A stretch of 64,000 nucleotides of DNA, taken from NCBI RefSeq assembly GCF_028281565.1, contig NZ_JANQJQ010000015.1:1-64000 (forward strand), given 5' to 3'. Position numbers and translations under genes: made by a program. Shown one piece after another: positions 35,584 through 44,613 of the stretch (position 1 is the stretch's first letter; each line of letters starts with the position of its first letter). A model generated the notes under the pieces. It was not told the DNA's origin and ran no database searches. It saw only the letters and a program-made list of their open reading frames with translations. Source of the stretch: Seonamhaeicola sp. (GTDB lineage: Bacteria > Bacteroidota > Bacteroidia > Flavobacteriales > Flavobacteriaceae).

Positions 35584-36171
35584 GTGACGAAAAAAGATAA
35601 AAAACAAGGTAAATTAATAGTGTTTTCGGCACCATCAGGCTCCGGTAAAACAACCATAGTAAGGCATTTATTAGGCATTGAAGCCTTGAATTTAGAGTTT
35701 TCTATTTCGGCTACTTCCAGGGATAAAAGAGGTAATGAAGTGGACGGTAAAGACTACTATTTCCTTTCAACCAAAGCCTTTAAAAGCAAAATAAAGAACG
35801 AGGAATTTTTAGAGTGGGAAGAAGTTTACAGAGATAATTTTTACGGGACTTTAAAAACCGAAGTAGAGCGCATATGGGCCATGGGTAAACATGTGATTTT
35901 TGATATTGATGTTTCCGGCGGGCTCAGAATAAAACGTAAATTCCCTGAGCAAACCTTAGCTGTTTTTGTAAAGCCACCAAGTATTGATGAGCTGAAAATC
36001 AGATTAAAACAACGACAAACTGAAAGCGACGAAAAGATAAGCATGCGTGTTGCAAAGGCTTCAGCCGAATTGGCAACAGCGCCTTTGTTTGATAAAATTG
36101 TTGTAAATGATAGTTTGGAAAACGCCCTTAACGAAGCTGAAGTTTTAGTCAACGATTTTGTAAACTCGTAA
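35584..36171 (+). CDS. gmk: Guanylate kinase
   Basis: 195 aa from a GTG start. The P-loop APSGSGKTTI (about 17-26), the GMP-binding SATSRDKRGNEVDGKDYYF block and the lid region RLKQRQTESDEKI are present. It phosphorylates GMP to GDP in nucleotide metabolism. It is 7 bases upstream of nadD, in the usual yicC-gmk-nadD order. Confidence 0.97.
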   Translation: MTKKDKKQGKLIVFSAPSGSGKTTIVRHLLGIEALNLEFSISATSRDKRGNEVDGKDYYFLSTKAFKSKIKNEEFLEWEEVYRDNFYGTLKTEVERIWAMGKHVIFDIDVSGGLRIKRKFPEQTLAVFVKPPSIDELKIRLKQRQTESDEKISMRVAKASAELATAPLFDKIVVNDSLENALNEAEVLVNDFVNS

Positions 36172-36178
36172 CGTAATA

Positions 36179-36757
36179 ATGAAGGTTGGTTTATATTTTG
36201 GATCTTTTAACCCCATTCACGTTGGGCATTTAGTTATTGCAAATCATATTGCGGAGTATAGTGACCTGTCCCAGGTTTGGTTTGTAGTAACGCCTCATAA
36301 TCCTTTTAAAAAGAAAAGCACGTTACTGGATAATTACCAGCGTTTGGAAATGGTTTACAGAGCCACCAAAGAGTATCCCAAATTAAAACCAAGCGACATT
36401 GAATTTAAACTGCCACAGCCTAATTATACCATTAACACACTGGCTCATTTAGAAGAAAAATATCCGGAGCATGAATTTTGTCTGATCATGGGGGAGGATA
36501 ATTTAAAGCATTTTCACAAGTGGAAAAACGCTGATGTAATTCTTGAAAATTATCACATCTACGTCTACCCCAGAATTCCGAAGCAAACCGTAGAAACCAA
36601 ATTTGATGACCACGAAAAGGTGCATTTTATTGATGCTCCGGTTATGGAAATCTCCTCAACGTTCATTAGAAAATCCATTAAAGAAGGTAAAAATGTGCAG
36701 CCCATGTTGCCACAACATGTTTGGGAGTATCTGGACGAAATGAATTTTTATAAGTAA
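36179..36757 (+). CDS. nadD: Nicotinate-nucleotide adenylyltransferase
   Basis: 192 aa. The nucleotidyltransferase motif GSFNPIHVGHLVIA (about 8-21) and the C-terminal SSTFIRKSIKEGK (ISSTxxR) are present. It makes deamido-NAD from nicotinate mononucleotide and ATP in NAD synthesis. It closes the yicC-gmk-nadD group. Confidence 0.96.
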   Translation: MKVGLYFGSFNPIHVGHLVIANHIAEYSDLSQVWFVVTPHNPFKKKSTLLDNYQRLEMVYRATKEYPKLKPSDIEFKLPQPNYTINTLAHLEEKYPEHEFCLIMGEDNLKHFHKWKNADVILENYHIYVYPRIPKQTVETKFDDHEKVHFIDAPVMEISSTFIRKSIKEGKNVQPMLPQHVWEYLDEMNFYK

Positions 36758-36818
36758 CTCTTTTTTCAGTACCTTACTAGGGAAAAAACAGAGCAGACAA
36801 TTAATTTCATCGTTTTAA

Positions 36819-37868
36819 ATGAAAACCAATTACTTCTTCCCGCTATCCGTATTTTCTTTACTGATCCTAATAGCGTCATGCAATAAAAAAGCGGAACAAA
36901 AAAAGCAGATTGACAACAGTATTCCATTTGAAGTCTTTGCAAAATTTGAACGTGTGGAAGGCGCAAGCCCTTTGATTACAGTTGATCCACCGGAATGGGC
37001 AGCAGCAGCCCATACTTTGATTGTTAAAGACACCATTCATTATTTTTGGAGCAAACGTGATGAACACAAGTTTTGGGATTTAAGGCATAGTTACGCTCCG
37101 GTTGAAAATCCGGAACGGGTTGTTCATGATAGCAGAAACCCTATATTATCACCTCCGGAAACAGGCATGGATAGTAAATCCATTGAATACCCTTGTCCGT
37201 TTTATAATCCTTTGGATAAAAAATTCTATATGTACTATCTGGTTAAAGAAAACATCCCGGGAACCATGTCGCCTAAACAAACCGGCCTTTTGGTAAGTGA
37301 TGGTGACATGGGTGATTGGAAACGTGTTGTAGATCATCCGGTCATCTATTCCGAATTTGAACATGAAAAAATTGTGGCCGGCCATACGGCTGTAGCTATT
37401 GTAAAAGACACCATTCATATCATTTATACCAGCCTGATTAGTTACGACCACAATCCTGCAGTTTGTCTTGCAACAGCCCCATTGAACGACCCTAAAAAGG
37501 TTACAAAAAACCCTGATAACCCTGTTTTTAAAGGTAGTGGGAAAGCCTGGGATGCTTATGGCGTTAGAGAAGCTGAAATCTTAAAAGGCCCTGAATATTT
37601 TCACATATTTTACGGAGGCAGGGATAAAGAGGGCATATTTCAAATAGGCCATGTACGAACTAAAGATTTTAAAACCTTTGAACCCAATCCGTATAACCCC
37701 ATTCTAACAGTGGCTGAAGATGAAAATGCCTGGGATTCTGATGGCTTGTTAACCCCACAAGTCTTCGAAATGGGTGACTATTATTATATGTTGTATGCCG
37801 GATTAAATGGCCCCGATTGGAATAAAGGGCATTGCGTTTCCGGGTTGGCAAGAGCTCCGAAGCATTAA
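36819..37868 (+). CDS. Lipoprotein with GH43/GH130-like five-bladed propeller
   Basis: 349 aa with a lipoprotein signal (LILIASC, Cys near 21). Repeated propeller motifs appear (NPILSPPE, NPLDKKFYMYYLV, VIYSEFEHEKIVAGH, FKGSGKAWDAYGVREAEIL, HIFYGGRDK, NPYNPILTV, YYYMLYAGL), as in glycoside hydrolase families 43, 32 or 130. It is probably surface-bound and acts on a glycan; substrate and catalytic residues cannot be set from sequence alone. Confidence 0.75.
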   Translation: MKTNYFFPLSVFSLLILIASCNKKAEQKKQIDNSIPFEVFAKFERVEGASPLITVDPPEWAAAAHTLIVKDTIHYFWSKRDEHKFWDLRHSYAPVENPERVVHDSRNPILSPPETGMDSKSIEYPCPFYNPLDKKFYMYYLVKENIPGTMSPKQTGLLVSDGDMGDWKRVVDHPVIYSEFEHEKIVAGHTAVAIVKDTIHIIYTSLISYDHNPAVCLATAPLNDPKKVTKNPDNPVFKGSGKAWDAYGVREAEILKGPEYFHIFYGGRDKEGIFQIGHVRTKDFKTFEPNPYNPILTVAEDENAWDSDGLLTPQVFEMGDYYYMLYAGLNGPDWNKGHCVSGLARAPKH

Positions 37869-37949
37869 TCACAAAAATTTAACCATACCCAAGGCGGTTT
37901 AGGTTTTAAATTACGTTAACTTCGTTTCATATTCTTATATCTAAATAAA

Positions 37950-38312
37950 ATGGAAATAGCTATAATTGCCCATGATGGTAAAAAGGCTGAAATGGTTCAG
38001 TTTTTAAATCAACACAAAGAAAAACTTCAGGAAAAGAAAATCGATATCATATCTACCGGTACCACAGGAGGTAAGGTTGAAAAGGCGGGTATAGAGGTTA
38101 CTAAAATGCTATCCGGACCTCTGGGTGGTGACGCTCAAATTGCTGCCAGAGTTGCCGAAGGTAAATGCAACATGGTCATCTTTTTTAGAGATCCTTTGGA
38201 AAAGCACCCTCATGAGCCGGATGTTATTATGCTAATGCGATTATGTGATGTGCATGATGTGCCACTGGCAACGAACCCTGCCACTGCTGAATTACTTGTT
38301 AGAGCACTCTGA
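37950..38312 (+). CDS. mgsA: Methylglyoxal synthase
   Basis: 120 aa. The IAHDGKKAEM start, TGTTGGKVEKAGI, GPLGGDAQIAARV (D61) and FFRDPLEKHPHEPDV (D81, H88, D91) blocks match the catalytic and phosphate-binding residues of the E. coli enzyme. It converts dihydroxyacetone phosphate to methylglyoxal and phosphate, a glycolytic bypass. It appears to be a single-gene unit. Confidence 0.95.
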   Translation: MEIAIIAHDGKKAEMVQFLNQHKEKLQEKKIDIISTGTTGGKVEKAGIEVTKMLSGPLGGDAQIAARVAEGKCNMVIFFRDPLEKHPHEPDVIMLMRLCDVHDVPLATNPATAELLVRAL

Positions 38313-38361
38313 CCATTTGACTTTGTAGAAATTTCAACTGGATTAGCTTAATGCCGGATCT

Positions 38362-38404
38362 AAAAAAAGAAACCGCCTAAAGAGAAGTTACTTTAAACGG
38401 TTTC
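38362..38404 (-). terminator. Terminator of the lipoprotein gene at 38457
   Basis: On the minus strand a broken stem (GAAACCG..TTTAAAG / CTTTA..CGGTTTC, 38369-38404) precedes a run of seven Ts (38368-38362). It fits the end of the minus-strand lipoprotein gene and may also stop mgsA reads. Confidence 0.7.
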
Positions 38405-38456
38405 TAAACTAAATAACCAACCAAAATTTTGTTATGCTGTAGCGCAGGATCTCATC

Positions 38457-39395
38457 CTACTTGTTTCTTGTATTTTCTCTAGGGTTGTCTTTCTTTTCTT
38501 TTTTAAACTTACGTTTCTTTTCAACAGTTGTTGTTTTTCCTTTGGCATCTGTAATTTTCAAATATTGAATATACCCCCTTCCTTTAAATTCGTATACGGT
38601 TTCAGATGTAGGATGGTACAACTCTATGGTTCCGTCATCTATAACGGTCAATTCAAAGAATTCATTGTCAAAGAAATCATAATCTAATGTTAAAGTTTTT
38701 AGATACATATCGTTGGTAACATCTCCTACACCATAAACGCCTGTGTAATCCCAAATAAGATTATTTACATTGGTTCCGATATCATCCTGAGAACTTTGGA
38801 ACGTAGAATCATTGCCGCCGGGCAAAAACTGTAAAAAGTTTTCGTTATCAAATTCGTTGATAGCCCCAAACTCACTGGTATATACTTTTTCCCAGGCTTC
38901 ATATTCCTGCAGGAAATAGTGAATATTATCATAGAACACAAAATCGTAATCAAAATTACTGCGTTGATAACCGTCTAAAAAGTAAGAGGTATCGTTATTG
39001 GGGTTGTAAAGTTCAATGGTATTCCCGTCTATCTGATAAATATCGAAGGTTGAAAACCCGTCAATATCATGATGTACATCTAAAATCATATCGTATGCAT
39101 CGTACTCACCTACATCAATGCCAAACCCGTTCCCATTATTTCCTAATCCAACTATATTATTATTGGCATAGACCACACCGCCTCTAAAAGAAACAGTAAA
39201 TGCTTTTTGTAAAAAAGGCGTTTCGCCGAAACCTTTTGTGGCATTAATATCAACATACCACAATTCATAGGAACTCAACAACTGATTTAAAGAAATTGCG
39301 GGCTCATCAAAATCATCAACACGCACTTCAGTATAACATGATGTAAATAATGTTGCCGTTAATGCAAATGCGAAAAGTAATTTTATAGTCTTCAT
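38457..39395 (-). CDS. Lipoprotein of unknown function
   Basis: 312 aa with a lipobox (LFTSC, Cys20). The body is rich in Asp, Asn, Tyr and Phe with a run of beta strands (two similar halves ending IELYNPNNDTSYFLDGY and IELYHPTSETVYEFKG, suggesting an internal duplication). The lysine/arginine-rich tail (about 290-312) is unusual for a lipoprotein. Similar Flavobacteriaceae proteins are sometimes mislabelled as nucleotide transferases, but nothing here supports an enzyme. Confidence 0.75.
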   Translation of the reverse strand: MKTIKLLFAFALTATLFTSCYTEVRVDDFDEPAISLNQLLSSYELWYVDINATKGFGETPFLQKAFTVSFRGGVVYANNNIVGLGNNGNGFGIDVGEYDAYDMILDVHHDIDGFSTFDIYQIDGNTIELYNPNNDTSYFLDGYQRSNFDYDFVFYDNIHYFLQEYEAWEKVYTSEFGAINEFDNENFLQFLPGGNDSTFQSSQDDIGTNVNNLIWDYTGVYGVGDVTNDMYLKTLTLDYDFFDNEFFELTVIDDGTIELYHPTSETVYEFKGRGYIQYLKITDAKGKTTTVEKKRKFKKEKKDNPRENTRNK

Positions 39396-39496
39396 ATTGT
39401 TCTCGTTTTAGGGTTTATACTTTCTGGAATTCAAAACGCGTGCCAAAAAATTGTTATTATTAGATTAAGCAACTAAATGGCTTTAATATTTTTATG

Positions 39497-39504
39497 TACT
39501 TTTG
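39497..39504 (+). promoter_or_regulatory. -7 element of gpsA
   Basis: TACTTTTG matches TAnnTTTG. It overlaps a TTG at 39502 that could be mistaken for a start codon, so translation should start at the ATG 39529. Confidence 0.65.
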
Positions 39505-39528
39505 AACCGCAAAAAAGACACACTTTTT

Positions 39529-40530
39529 ATGGAAAAGCCTTTAAAATATGCTGTTTTTGGCGGTGGAAGCTGGGCAACAGCCATTGTAAAAATGCTTTGT
39601 GAAAATCTTGATGAAGTGGGTTGGTATATGCGCAGTGTTTATACCAAAGAACACCTTTTAAAAGAACAGCACAATCCAAATTATTTAAGTTCGGTTGAAT
39701 TTCATTTAGAGCAATTAAAGCTAAGTAATGATATAAACGAGATTGCCGATTGGGCTGATGTTTTATTTTTTGTAATTCCATCAGCTTTCATTCATAGTGA
39801 ATTGGAAAAACTGACTGTAGATATTTCTCAAAAAACAATAGTGTCTGCTGTTAAAGGGATTATGCCGGAATCGGGGTTGTTGGTCGGGGAACATTTTCAT
39901 GAATTTTATAAGGTTCCTTATGAGAATATCGCCGTTATAGCAGGCCCTTGCCATGCTGAAGAGGTTGCATTGGAACGGTTGTCATATCTTACCATTTCTT
40001 GTTCTGATGCCAACAGGGCCAAATACATTGCAAAAAGTTTAGCATCAAATTATATCAATACGAAAATTAGCGATGATGTCATAGGCGTTGAATACGCTGT
40101 CATGCTGAAAAACATTTATGCTATAGCTGCGGGAATAGCACATGGCTTAGGTTATGGTGATAATTTCCAAAGTGTGTTAATGAGCAACTCCATCAGAGAA
40201 ATGAACCGTTTCATTAAGAAAAGGCATAAAATGAAACGAAATATTAATAATTCCGCTTATTTAGGTGATTTATTGGTTACCGGTTATTCTACATTTTCAA
40301 GAAACAGGATGTTCGGCAATATGATTGGTAAAGGTTATACCGTGAAATCAGCACAAATGGAAATGAATATGGTCGCGGAAGGTTATTATGCGACTAAAAG
40401 TGCCCACCTGCTCTATGTACGTAACAATAAAAGAACCCGCATTCCTATTATTAATGCTGTTTATGAAATATTGTACGAAGGTAAAAACCCTAAAAAGGTT
40501 TTTAAACGATTAACTGAAAAGTTGAATTAG
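39529..40530 (+). CDS. gpsA: Glycerol-3-phosphate dehydrogenase [NAD(P)+]
   Basis: 333 aa from the ATG at 39529, chosen because the longer TTG frame begins inside the -7 box. The Rossmann motif FGGGSWATAIVKML (about 9-22), VSAVKGIMPESG, IAGPCHAEEV and the catalytic lysine region VEYAVMLKNIYAIAAGIAHG are present. It reduces dihydroxyacetone phosphate to sn-glycerol 3-phosphate, the phospholipid precursor. Confidence 0.95.
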   Translation: MEKPLKYAVFGGGSWATAIVKMLCENLDEVGWYMRSVYTKEHLLKEQHNPNYLSSVEFHLEQLKLSNDINEIADWADVLFFVIPSAFIHSELEKLTVDISQKTIVSAVKGIMPESGLLVGEHFHEFYKVPYENIAVIAGPCHAEEVALERLSYLTISCSDANRAKYIAKSLASNYINTKISDDVIGVEYAVMLKNIYAIAAGIAHGLGYGDNFQSVLMSNSIREMNRFIKKRHKMKRNINNSAYLGDLLVTGYSTFSRNRMFGNMIGKGYTVKSAQMEMNMVAEGYYATKSAHLLYVRNNKRTRIPIINAVYEILYEGKNPKKVFKRLTEKLN

Positions 40531-40564
40531 CATTACTGAAAAGGAATATTAGGCTATAATAATT

Positions 40565-40612
40565 CCTTCCCTTTGAAAGGGAAGGTGGCTTTAATTCTTT
40601 AAAGAATTAAAG
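40565..40612. repeat. Two adjacent hairpins, left end of the DUF559 unit
   Basis: A palindrome of CCTTCCCTTTGAAAGGGAAG type (40565-40585) and CTTTAATTCTTT/AAAGAATTAAAG (40589-40612) stand next to each other. With GTGGCTT between them, they mirror the right-hand end at 41019-41069. Confidence 0.7.
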
Positions 40613-40646
40613 TCGGAAGGGTTGAAATGGAAAGGTTCAATAAGAT

Positions 40647-41009
40647 ATGGACAATATTCATAATTTTAAACAACTGGAAGAGCGTAGAAGATATCTTCGT
40701 AAAAATCTGACTTCAGCTGAGGCCACCCTTTGGAAGCATTTGAAAAGAAAGCAATTAAGAGGGCGAAAGTTTAGAAGACAGCACAGTATTGAATATTTTA
40801 TAGTTGATTTTTACTGCCCTGGTGAAAAGCTTATTGTGGAATTAGATGGAGCTGTTCATTTAGATTTTGCACAACAAAATTATGATTTGGAACGAACTAA
40901 ACGTTTAGAAAGTCTGGGTTTTAACCTAATTCGATTTGAGAATAAAATGGTGTTTGAGAATTTAGCTTTGGTTCTTCAAGGGATTAGTAACTGTTTTAAT
41001 AATGAATAA
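40647..41009 (+). CDS. DUF559 endonuclease-like protein (Vsr/restriction-endonuclease fold)
   Basis: 120 aa. The DUF559 pattern is clear: RRYLRKNLTSAEATLWKHLK, GRKFRRQHSIEYFIVDFYCP (catalytic-type Asp), KLIVELDGAVHLD (second acidic and ExDGxxH motif), then RLESLGFNLIRFEN. The fold is that of Vsr/type II-like nucleases. The gene is framed by mirrored hairpin pairs. Such DUF559 genes recur in flavobacterial genomes, so it may be part of a small mobile unit. Confidence 0.85.
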   Translation: MDNIHNFKQLEERRRYLRKNLTSAEATLWKHLKRKQLRGRKFRRQHSIEYFIVDFYCPGEKLIVELDGAVHLDFAQQNYDLERTKRLESLGFNLIRFENKMVFENLALVLQGISNCFNNE

Positions 41010-41018
41010 CCACCTCGT

Positions 41019-41069
41019 CTTCAATTTAGTTTGGCTAAATTGAAGCCACTCCTCCTTTAAAAGGAGGAG
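41019..41069. repeat. Two adjacent hairpins, right end of the DUF559 unit
   Basis: CTTCAATTTAG/CTAAATTGAAG (41019-41045) is followed by CTCCTCCTTT/AAAGGAGGAG (41049-41069). Read in reverse complement it has the same order as the left end: C/T-G/A palindrome, GTGGCTT, AT-rich hairpin, then GGxxGG. Confidence 0.7.
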
Positions 41070-41133
41070 AATTTACTGTATAGAAACAATTTTATAAATT
41101 GCGTATAATCCCTTCCCTTCGAAAATGGCAGGT

Positions 41134-41529
41134 TTACTTAACCAAAACCCCTTGTACATTCATTAGCGGCACGGGTTGCAACGCCTTTAGGTTTATAGTA
41201 TTTTTTCTAAACAAATAGGTTTTATCAAACATCTTATTTCCCTCAAAAAAAGAGACTTTAAAGGTATTATTCAACGCAAATAGACCTTCCTGCATCAATT
41301 CAATTTTAGCATAGCTCTTCCGGGGAAGTTTATCAAGCTTCTTTCTTAAAACCGAAGTTGTTTTACTTTCGGAATAGCCACCGGTAACAATGATGACCAT
41401 ATCCAGATCAACTTCTTTATCGTTAATTATATAGGCATTCCAGTCCTGCGTTTTATAAACGTCATTATACTCGTTAACAACGGCAATATAAACACCTTCA
41501 ACCTGTGGAATTTCAATATCCTTTTTCAT
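41134..41529 (-). CDS. Conserved-type small protein of unknown function
   Basis: 131 aa, soluble, mixed strands and helices (IPQVEGVYIAVVNEYNDVYK, then VIIVTGGYSESKTTSVLRKK, KSYAKIELMQEGLFAL). No signal, no recognised domain. It is divergent from the sulfatase, with a -7 box (TATTTTTG) at 41560-41553. Confidence 0.7.
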   Translation of the reverse strand: MKKDIEIPQVEGVYIAVVNEYNDVYKTQDWNAYIINDKEVDLDMVIIVTGGYSESKTTSVLRKKLDKLPRKSYAKIELMQEGLFALNNTFKVSFFEGNKMFDKTYLFRKNTINLKALQPVPLMNVQGVLVK

Positions 41530-41552
41530 TTTTTCCAGTTCTGTTCGGTTTG

Positions 41553-41602
41553 CAAAAATAGGGGTTTAAATATTTGGTTTTGAAATAAAACCTTTAAATT
41601 CG
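41553..41602. promoter_or_regulatory. Back-to-back promoters of the 41134 gene (-) and the sulfatase (+)
   Basis: Minus strand: TATTTTTG (41560-41553). Plus strand: TTTG (41573-41576), 18 bases, TAAATTCG (41595-41602). The plus element places the sulfatase start at the ATG 41627, not at the TTG 41603 that touches the box. Confidence 0.6.
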
Positions 41603-41626
41603 TTGTCATCATTTATTTCATCAGCT

Positions 41627-43216
41627 ATGCCAACTAAAAAGATTTTACTTTCATTATTTCTCTTCAGCATTATTTTAAGCTCATGCAAACAGGAAAAATC
41701 TAGTATTGAAACCACTAAGCCAAACATAGTTTTCATTTTAGTGGATGATTTAGGCGCTAACGATCTCAGTTGTACGGGAAGCACTTTTTATGAAACCCCG
41801 CATATTGATAGGCTGGCCAGTCAATCAACTATATTCACTCAGGGCTATGCCAACTGTAGAGTTTGCAGTCCTTCCAGGGCCAGTATTTTTACGGGTCAGT
41901 TTACAGCAAGGCATGGTATAACCGATTGGATTGGCGCAAAATCAGGAGAAGCATGGCGTACCAGAAACAGGTACGACAAATTACTTCCGGCAGCGTACGT
42001 TCATAACTTGCCAAAAGATGATATATCTTTAGCTGAGGCCATGAAAAACGCCGGTTACAATACGTTTTTTGCGGGGAAATGGCATCTGGGGGATGATGGC
42101 TCTCACCCCGAAGACCATGGTTTTGACATCAATATTGGTGGCTGGGATGCCGGTAGCCCCAAAGGGGGTTATTTTTCTCCCTGGGACAACCCCAAGTTAA
42201 TCAATAAAGAAGATGGTGAAAACTTGAGTATGCGATTAGCTAATGAAACCGCAGATTTTATAAGGTCAAATAAGGACAAGCCATTCTTTGCTTTTTTATC
42301 CTTTTACGCTGTTCACGGGCCCATACAAACCACTCAGGAAAAATGGCAAAAGTACAGAGACAAAGCTGAAAAAAAAGGCATAGACAGTACCGGTTATATA
42401 ATGGAACGTGTGCTTCCAATCAGACAAGTACAGGACAACCCTGTTTATGCCGGTTTGGTGGAAGCCATGGATGATGCCGTAGGTGAAGTTTTAGACACAC
42501 TTAAAGCATTAGGTTTGGACGAAAACACCATTGTTGTATTCACGTCAGATAATGGTGGGGTGGCTTCAGGCGATGCCTTTTCAACCTCTAACTTACCATT
42601 AAGAGGTGGCAAAGGATATCAGTGGGAAGGCGGTATACGGGAGCCTTATTTTATCAAAGCTCCGGGAATAGAACCAGGAAGTGTAGATTACCCTGTTATG
42701 GGATCGGATCTTTACCCAACTCTTTTAGATTTAACAGGTCATGACCTATTACCTGAGCAACATGTTGATGGTGTTAGTTTAAAACCTGTTTTGAAAAATA
42801 AAAACACCCAAATGGAAGCGCGCCCGCTGTATTGGCATTATCCGCATTACGGGAATCAGGGCGGTGAGCCCTCTTCCATTATCAGAGAACAAAATTGGAA
42901 ACTCATTCACTACTGGGAAAATGGCAGAAATGAACTTTATAACTTAGAAAGCGACCCCTCGGAACAAACTGATATTGCCAGTGAACAACCTGAATTGGCT
43001 TCTAAAATGGAACAACAGTTGAAGTCCTGGTTAAATGAAGTTAATGCTAAATTCCCCGTGAAAGATGCTTTGTATGACGCCGAAAAAGATCAGGCACGTG
43101 ATCATCAAATTGTAAACAAACTTTGGCCTGATAAGGAAAAAGAGCGCATGAAATTCCTGTCTGCTGACTTTGAACCTAACGCTAACTGGTGGAAGAGTAA
43201 AGTCACTAAAGATTAA
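41627..43216 (+). CDS. Sulfatase, lipoprotein
   Basis: 529 aa from the ATG at 41627. A lipobox (IILSSC, Cys20), the first metal residues (FILVDDLGANDL) and the formylglycine signature CSPSRASIFTG (C80, SPSR) are present, with GKWHLGDD and FTSDNGG metal/active-site blocks. Cys80 must be oxidised by a formylglycine-generating or anSME-type enzyme not seen here. It should remove sulfate from a polysaccharide on the cell surface or in the periplasm, as in marine polysaccharide users. Confidence 0.93.
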   Translation: MPTKKILLSLFLFSIILSSCKQEKSSIETTKPNIVFILVDDLGANDLSCTGSTFYETPHIDRLASQSTIFTQGYANCRVCSPSRASIFTGQFTARHGITDWIGAKSGEAWRTRNRYDKLLPAAYVHNLPKDDISLAEAMKNAGYNTFFAGKWHLGDDGSHPEDHGFDINIGGWDAGSPKGGYFSPWDNPKLINKEDGENLSMRLANETADFIRSNKDKPFFAFLSFYAVHGPIQTTQEKWQKYRDKAEKKGIDSTGYIMERVLPIRQVQDNPVYAGLVEAMDDAVGEVLDTLKALGLDENTIVVFTSDNGGVASGDAFSTSNLPLRGGKGYQWEGGIREPYFIKAPGIEPGSVDYPVMGSDLYPTLLDLTGHDLLPEQHVDGVSLKPVLKNKNTQMEARPLYWHYPHYGNQGGEPSSIIREQNWKLIHYWENGRNELYNLESDPSEQTDIASEQPELASKMEQQLKSWLNEVNAKFPVKDALYDAEKDQARDHQIVNKLWPDKEKERMKFLSADFEPNANWWKSKVTKD

Positions 43217-43223
43217 ATTTTGA

Positions 43224-43676
43224 ATGATACTTTCAGAAGATATAAAAGCCTATATTGAAAAGAGTGTTTTATGTTGGCTGGCAACGTCTTCATCCGGAAA
43301 TGTCCCGAATGTTTCTCCTAAAGAGATCTTTACCTTTATTGATGATGAAACCATTATTATTGCTAACATCGCATCGCCTCAATCCGTTAAAAACATAAAG
43401 GAGAACCCAAATATCTGCCTGAGTTTTATCGATGTCCTCGTTCAAAAAGGGTATCAATTAAAAGGCAAAGCAAGTGTCATTTCTAAAACGGAAGATGCAT
43501 TCGAATCTTTGGAAAAACCTTTATTAAAAATTACAGAAGGTAAATTTCCGTTTTCATCCATTTTTAAAATTACCGTAAAAAGTGCTAAGCCCATTATTGC
43601 TCCCAGGTACATCCTTTATCCTGATACTACAGTGGAAGAACAGATAGCAAGTGCTAAAAAGGCCTATGGGCTTTAA
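43224..43676 (+). CDS. Pyridoxamine 5'-phosphate oxidase-family (flavin-binding) protein
   Basis: 150 aa with a split beta-barrel pattern (LCWLATSSSGNVPNVSPKEI, ETIIIANIASPQSVKNIKEN, ICLSFIDVLVQKGYQLKGKA). This group binds FMN or F420; the true substrate is unknown. It starts 8 bases after the sulfatase stop in the same direction, and converges with the transporter gene whose stop is 2 bases away. Confidence 0.8.
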   Translation: MILSEDIKAYIEKSVLCWLATSSSGNVPNVSPKEIFTFIDDETIIIANIASPQSVKNIKENPNICLSFIDVLVQKGYQLKGKASVISKTEDAFESLEKPLLKITEGKFPFSSIFKITVKSAKPIIAPRYILYPDTTVEEQIASAKKAYGL

Positions 43677-43677
43677 T

Positions 43678-44595
43678 TTATCCCTTTGAAGCACTCCATT
43701 TTTTAGCTATAAGGACTCCGGACAGATTGTGCCAAATGCTAAATAATGCACTTGGTAAAGCTACTGCCGCGCTAAAGAATTGATTGGCTAAGGCTAATCC
43801 CAAACCGGAGTTTTGCATACCTACTTCAATAGCAATGGTTCTGGAATCTTTGGTAGAAAAACGGAAAAATTTCGATATATAAAACCCTAAAGTATAGCCC
43901 AACCCGTTATGGAGTACAATAGCTAAAAATAGCAACAGAGGCAAAGTCATTAATAAATCCTTGTTTACTCCCACAATAAAAGCAACCAAAAGCGAAATAA
44001 GTATGATAGCTAAACTGGGAAATACAAATGCCACTTTCTGAAATTGCTTCTCAAAAAAGTGTCTGATGATCAAGGCATCAAAAATGGGAAAAACCACAAT
44101 CCAGAATACACTTTTCATAAGCGTAAACGCGTCAATAGGCATGTTTTCGGCTAATAAGCCAAAAAGAATTAATGGTGTAAGCAAAGGCGCCAACATTGTG
44201 GAACACAATGTTATGGTAACTGATAATGCTACATTTCCTTTTGATAAATACGTTACAAGGTTAGAGGCCGTACCTCCCGGACAACAACCAACAATGACCA
44301 TCCCTATAAGTTGTTCCGTTGGTAATTGTAACACCTTTGAAATAGCATAAGCCAATAAAGGCATGCAAGTATATTGAAGAAGTATCCCAACACCAATTAA
44401 TTTTGGTGTTTTAATGACGCTTTTAAAATCATTAAAAGTCAGAGTAGCACCCATACAAAACATGATACCACCTAGGATTTGTTTTACATAAGATTTTACC
44501 CAGGAGAACAACTCGGGAAACAGAAAACCAATAAAGGCAACAAGTACAATGAGTACGTAAAAATACGTTTCAATGCTTTTACACAGGGTTCTCAT
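43678..44595 (-). CDS. Bile acid:sodium symporter-family (BASS) transporter
   Basis: 305 aa with about nine or ten membrane segments. SBF-type motifs are visible: MFCMGATLTFNDFKSV, GMVIVGCCPGGTASNLVTYL (the sodium/substrate-binding region) and GMQNSGLGLALANQFF. It probably imports an organic anion with sodium; the substrate is unknown. It lies 18 bases after pheS in the same direction. Confidence 0.88.
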   Translation of the reverse strand: MRTLCKSIETYFYVLIVLVAFIGFLFPELFSWVKSYVKQILGGIMFCMGATLTFNDFKSVIKTPKLIGVGILLQYTCMPLLAYAISKVLQLPTEQLIGMVIVGCCPGGTASNLVTYLSKGNVALSVTITLCSTMLAPLLTPLILFGLLAENMPIDAFTLMKSVFWIVVFPIFDALIIRHFFEKQFQKVAFVFPSLAIILISLLVAFIVGVNKDLLMTLPLLLFLAIVLHNGLGYTLGFYISKFFRFSTKDSRTIAIEVGMQNSGLGLALANQFFSAAVALPSALFSIWHNLSGVLIAKKWSASKG

Positions 44596-44613
44596 AAAAT
44601 CGGAAACACAGGG

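Noticed and set aside
39502-39528. TTG at 39502 as start of gpsA
   Set aside because: It overlaps the -7 box TACTTTTG and adds residues before the normal GpsA N-terminus.
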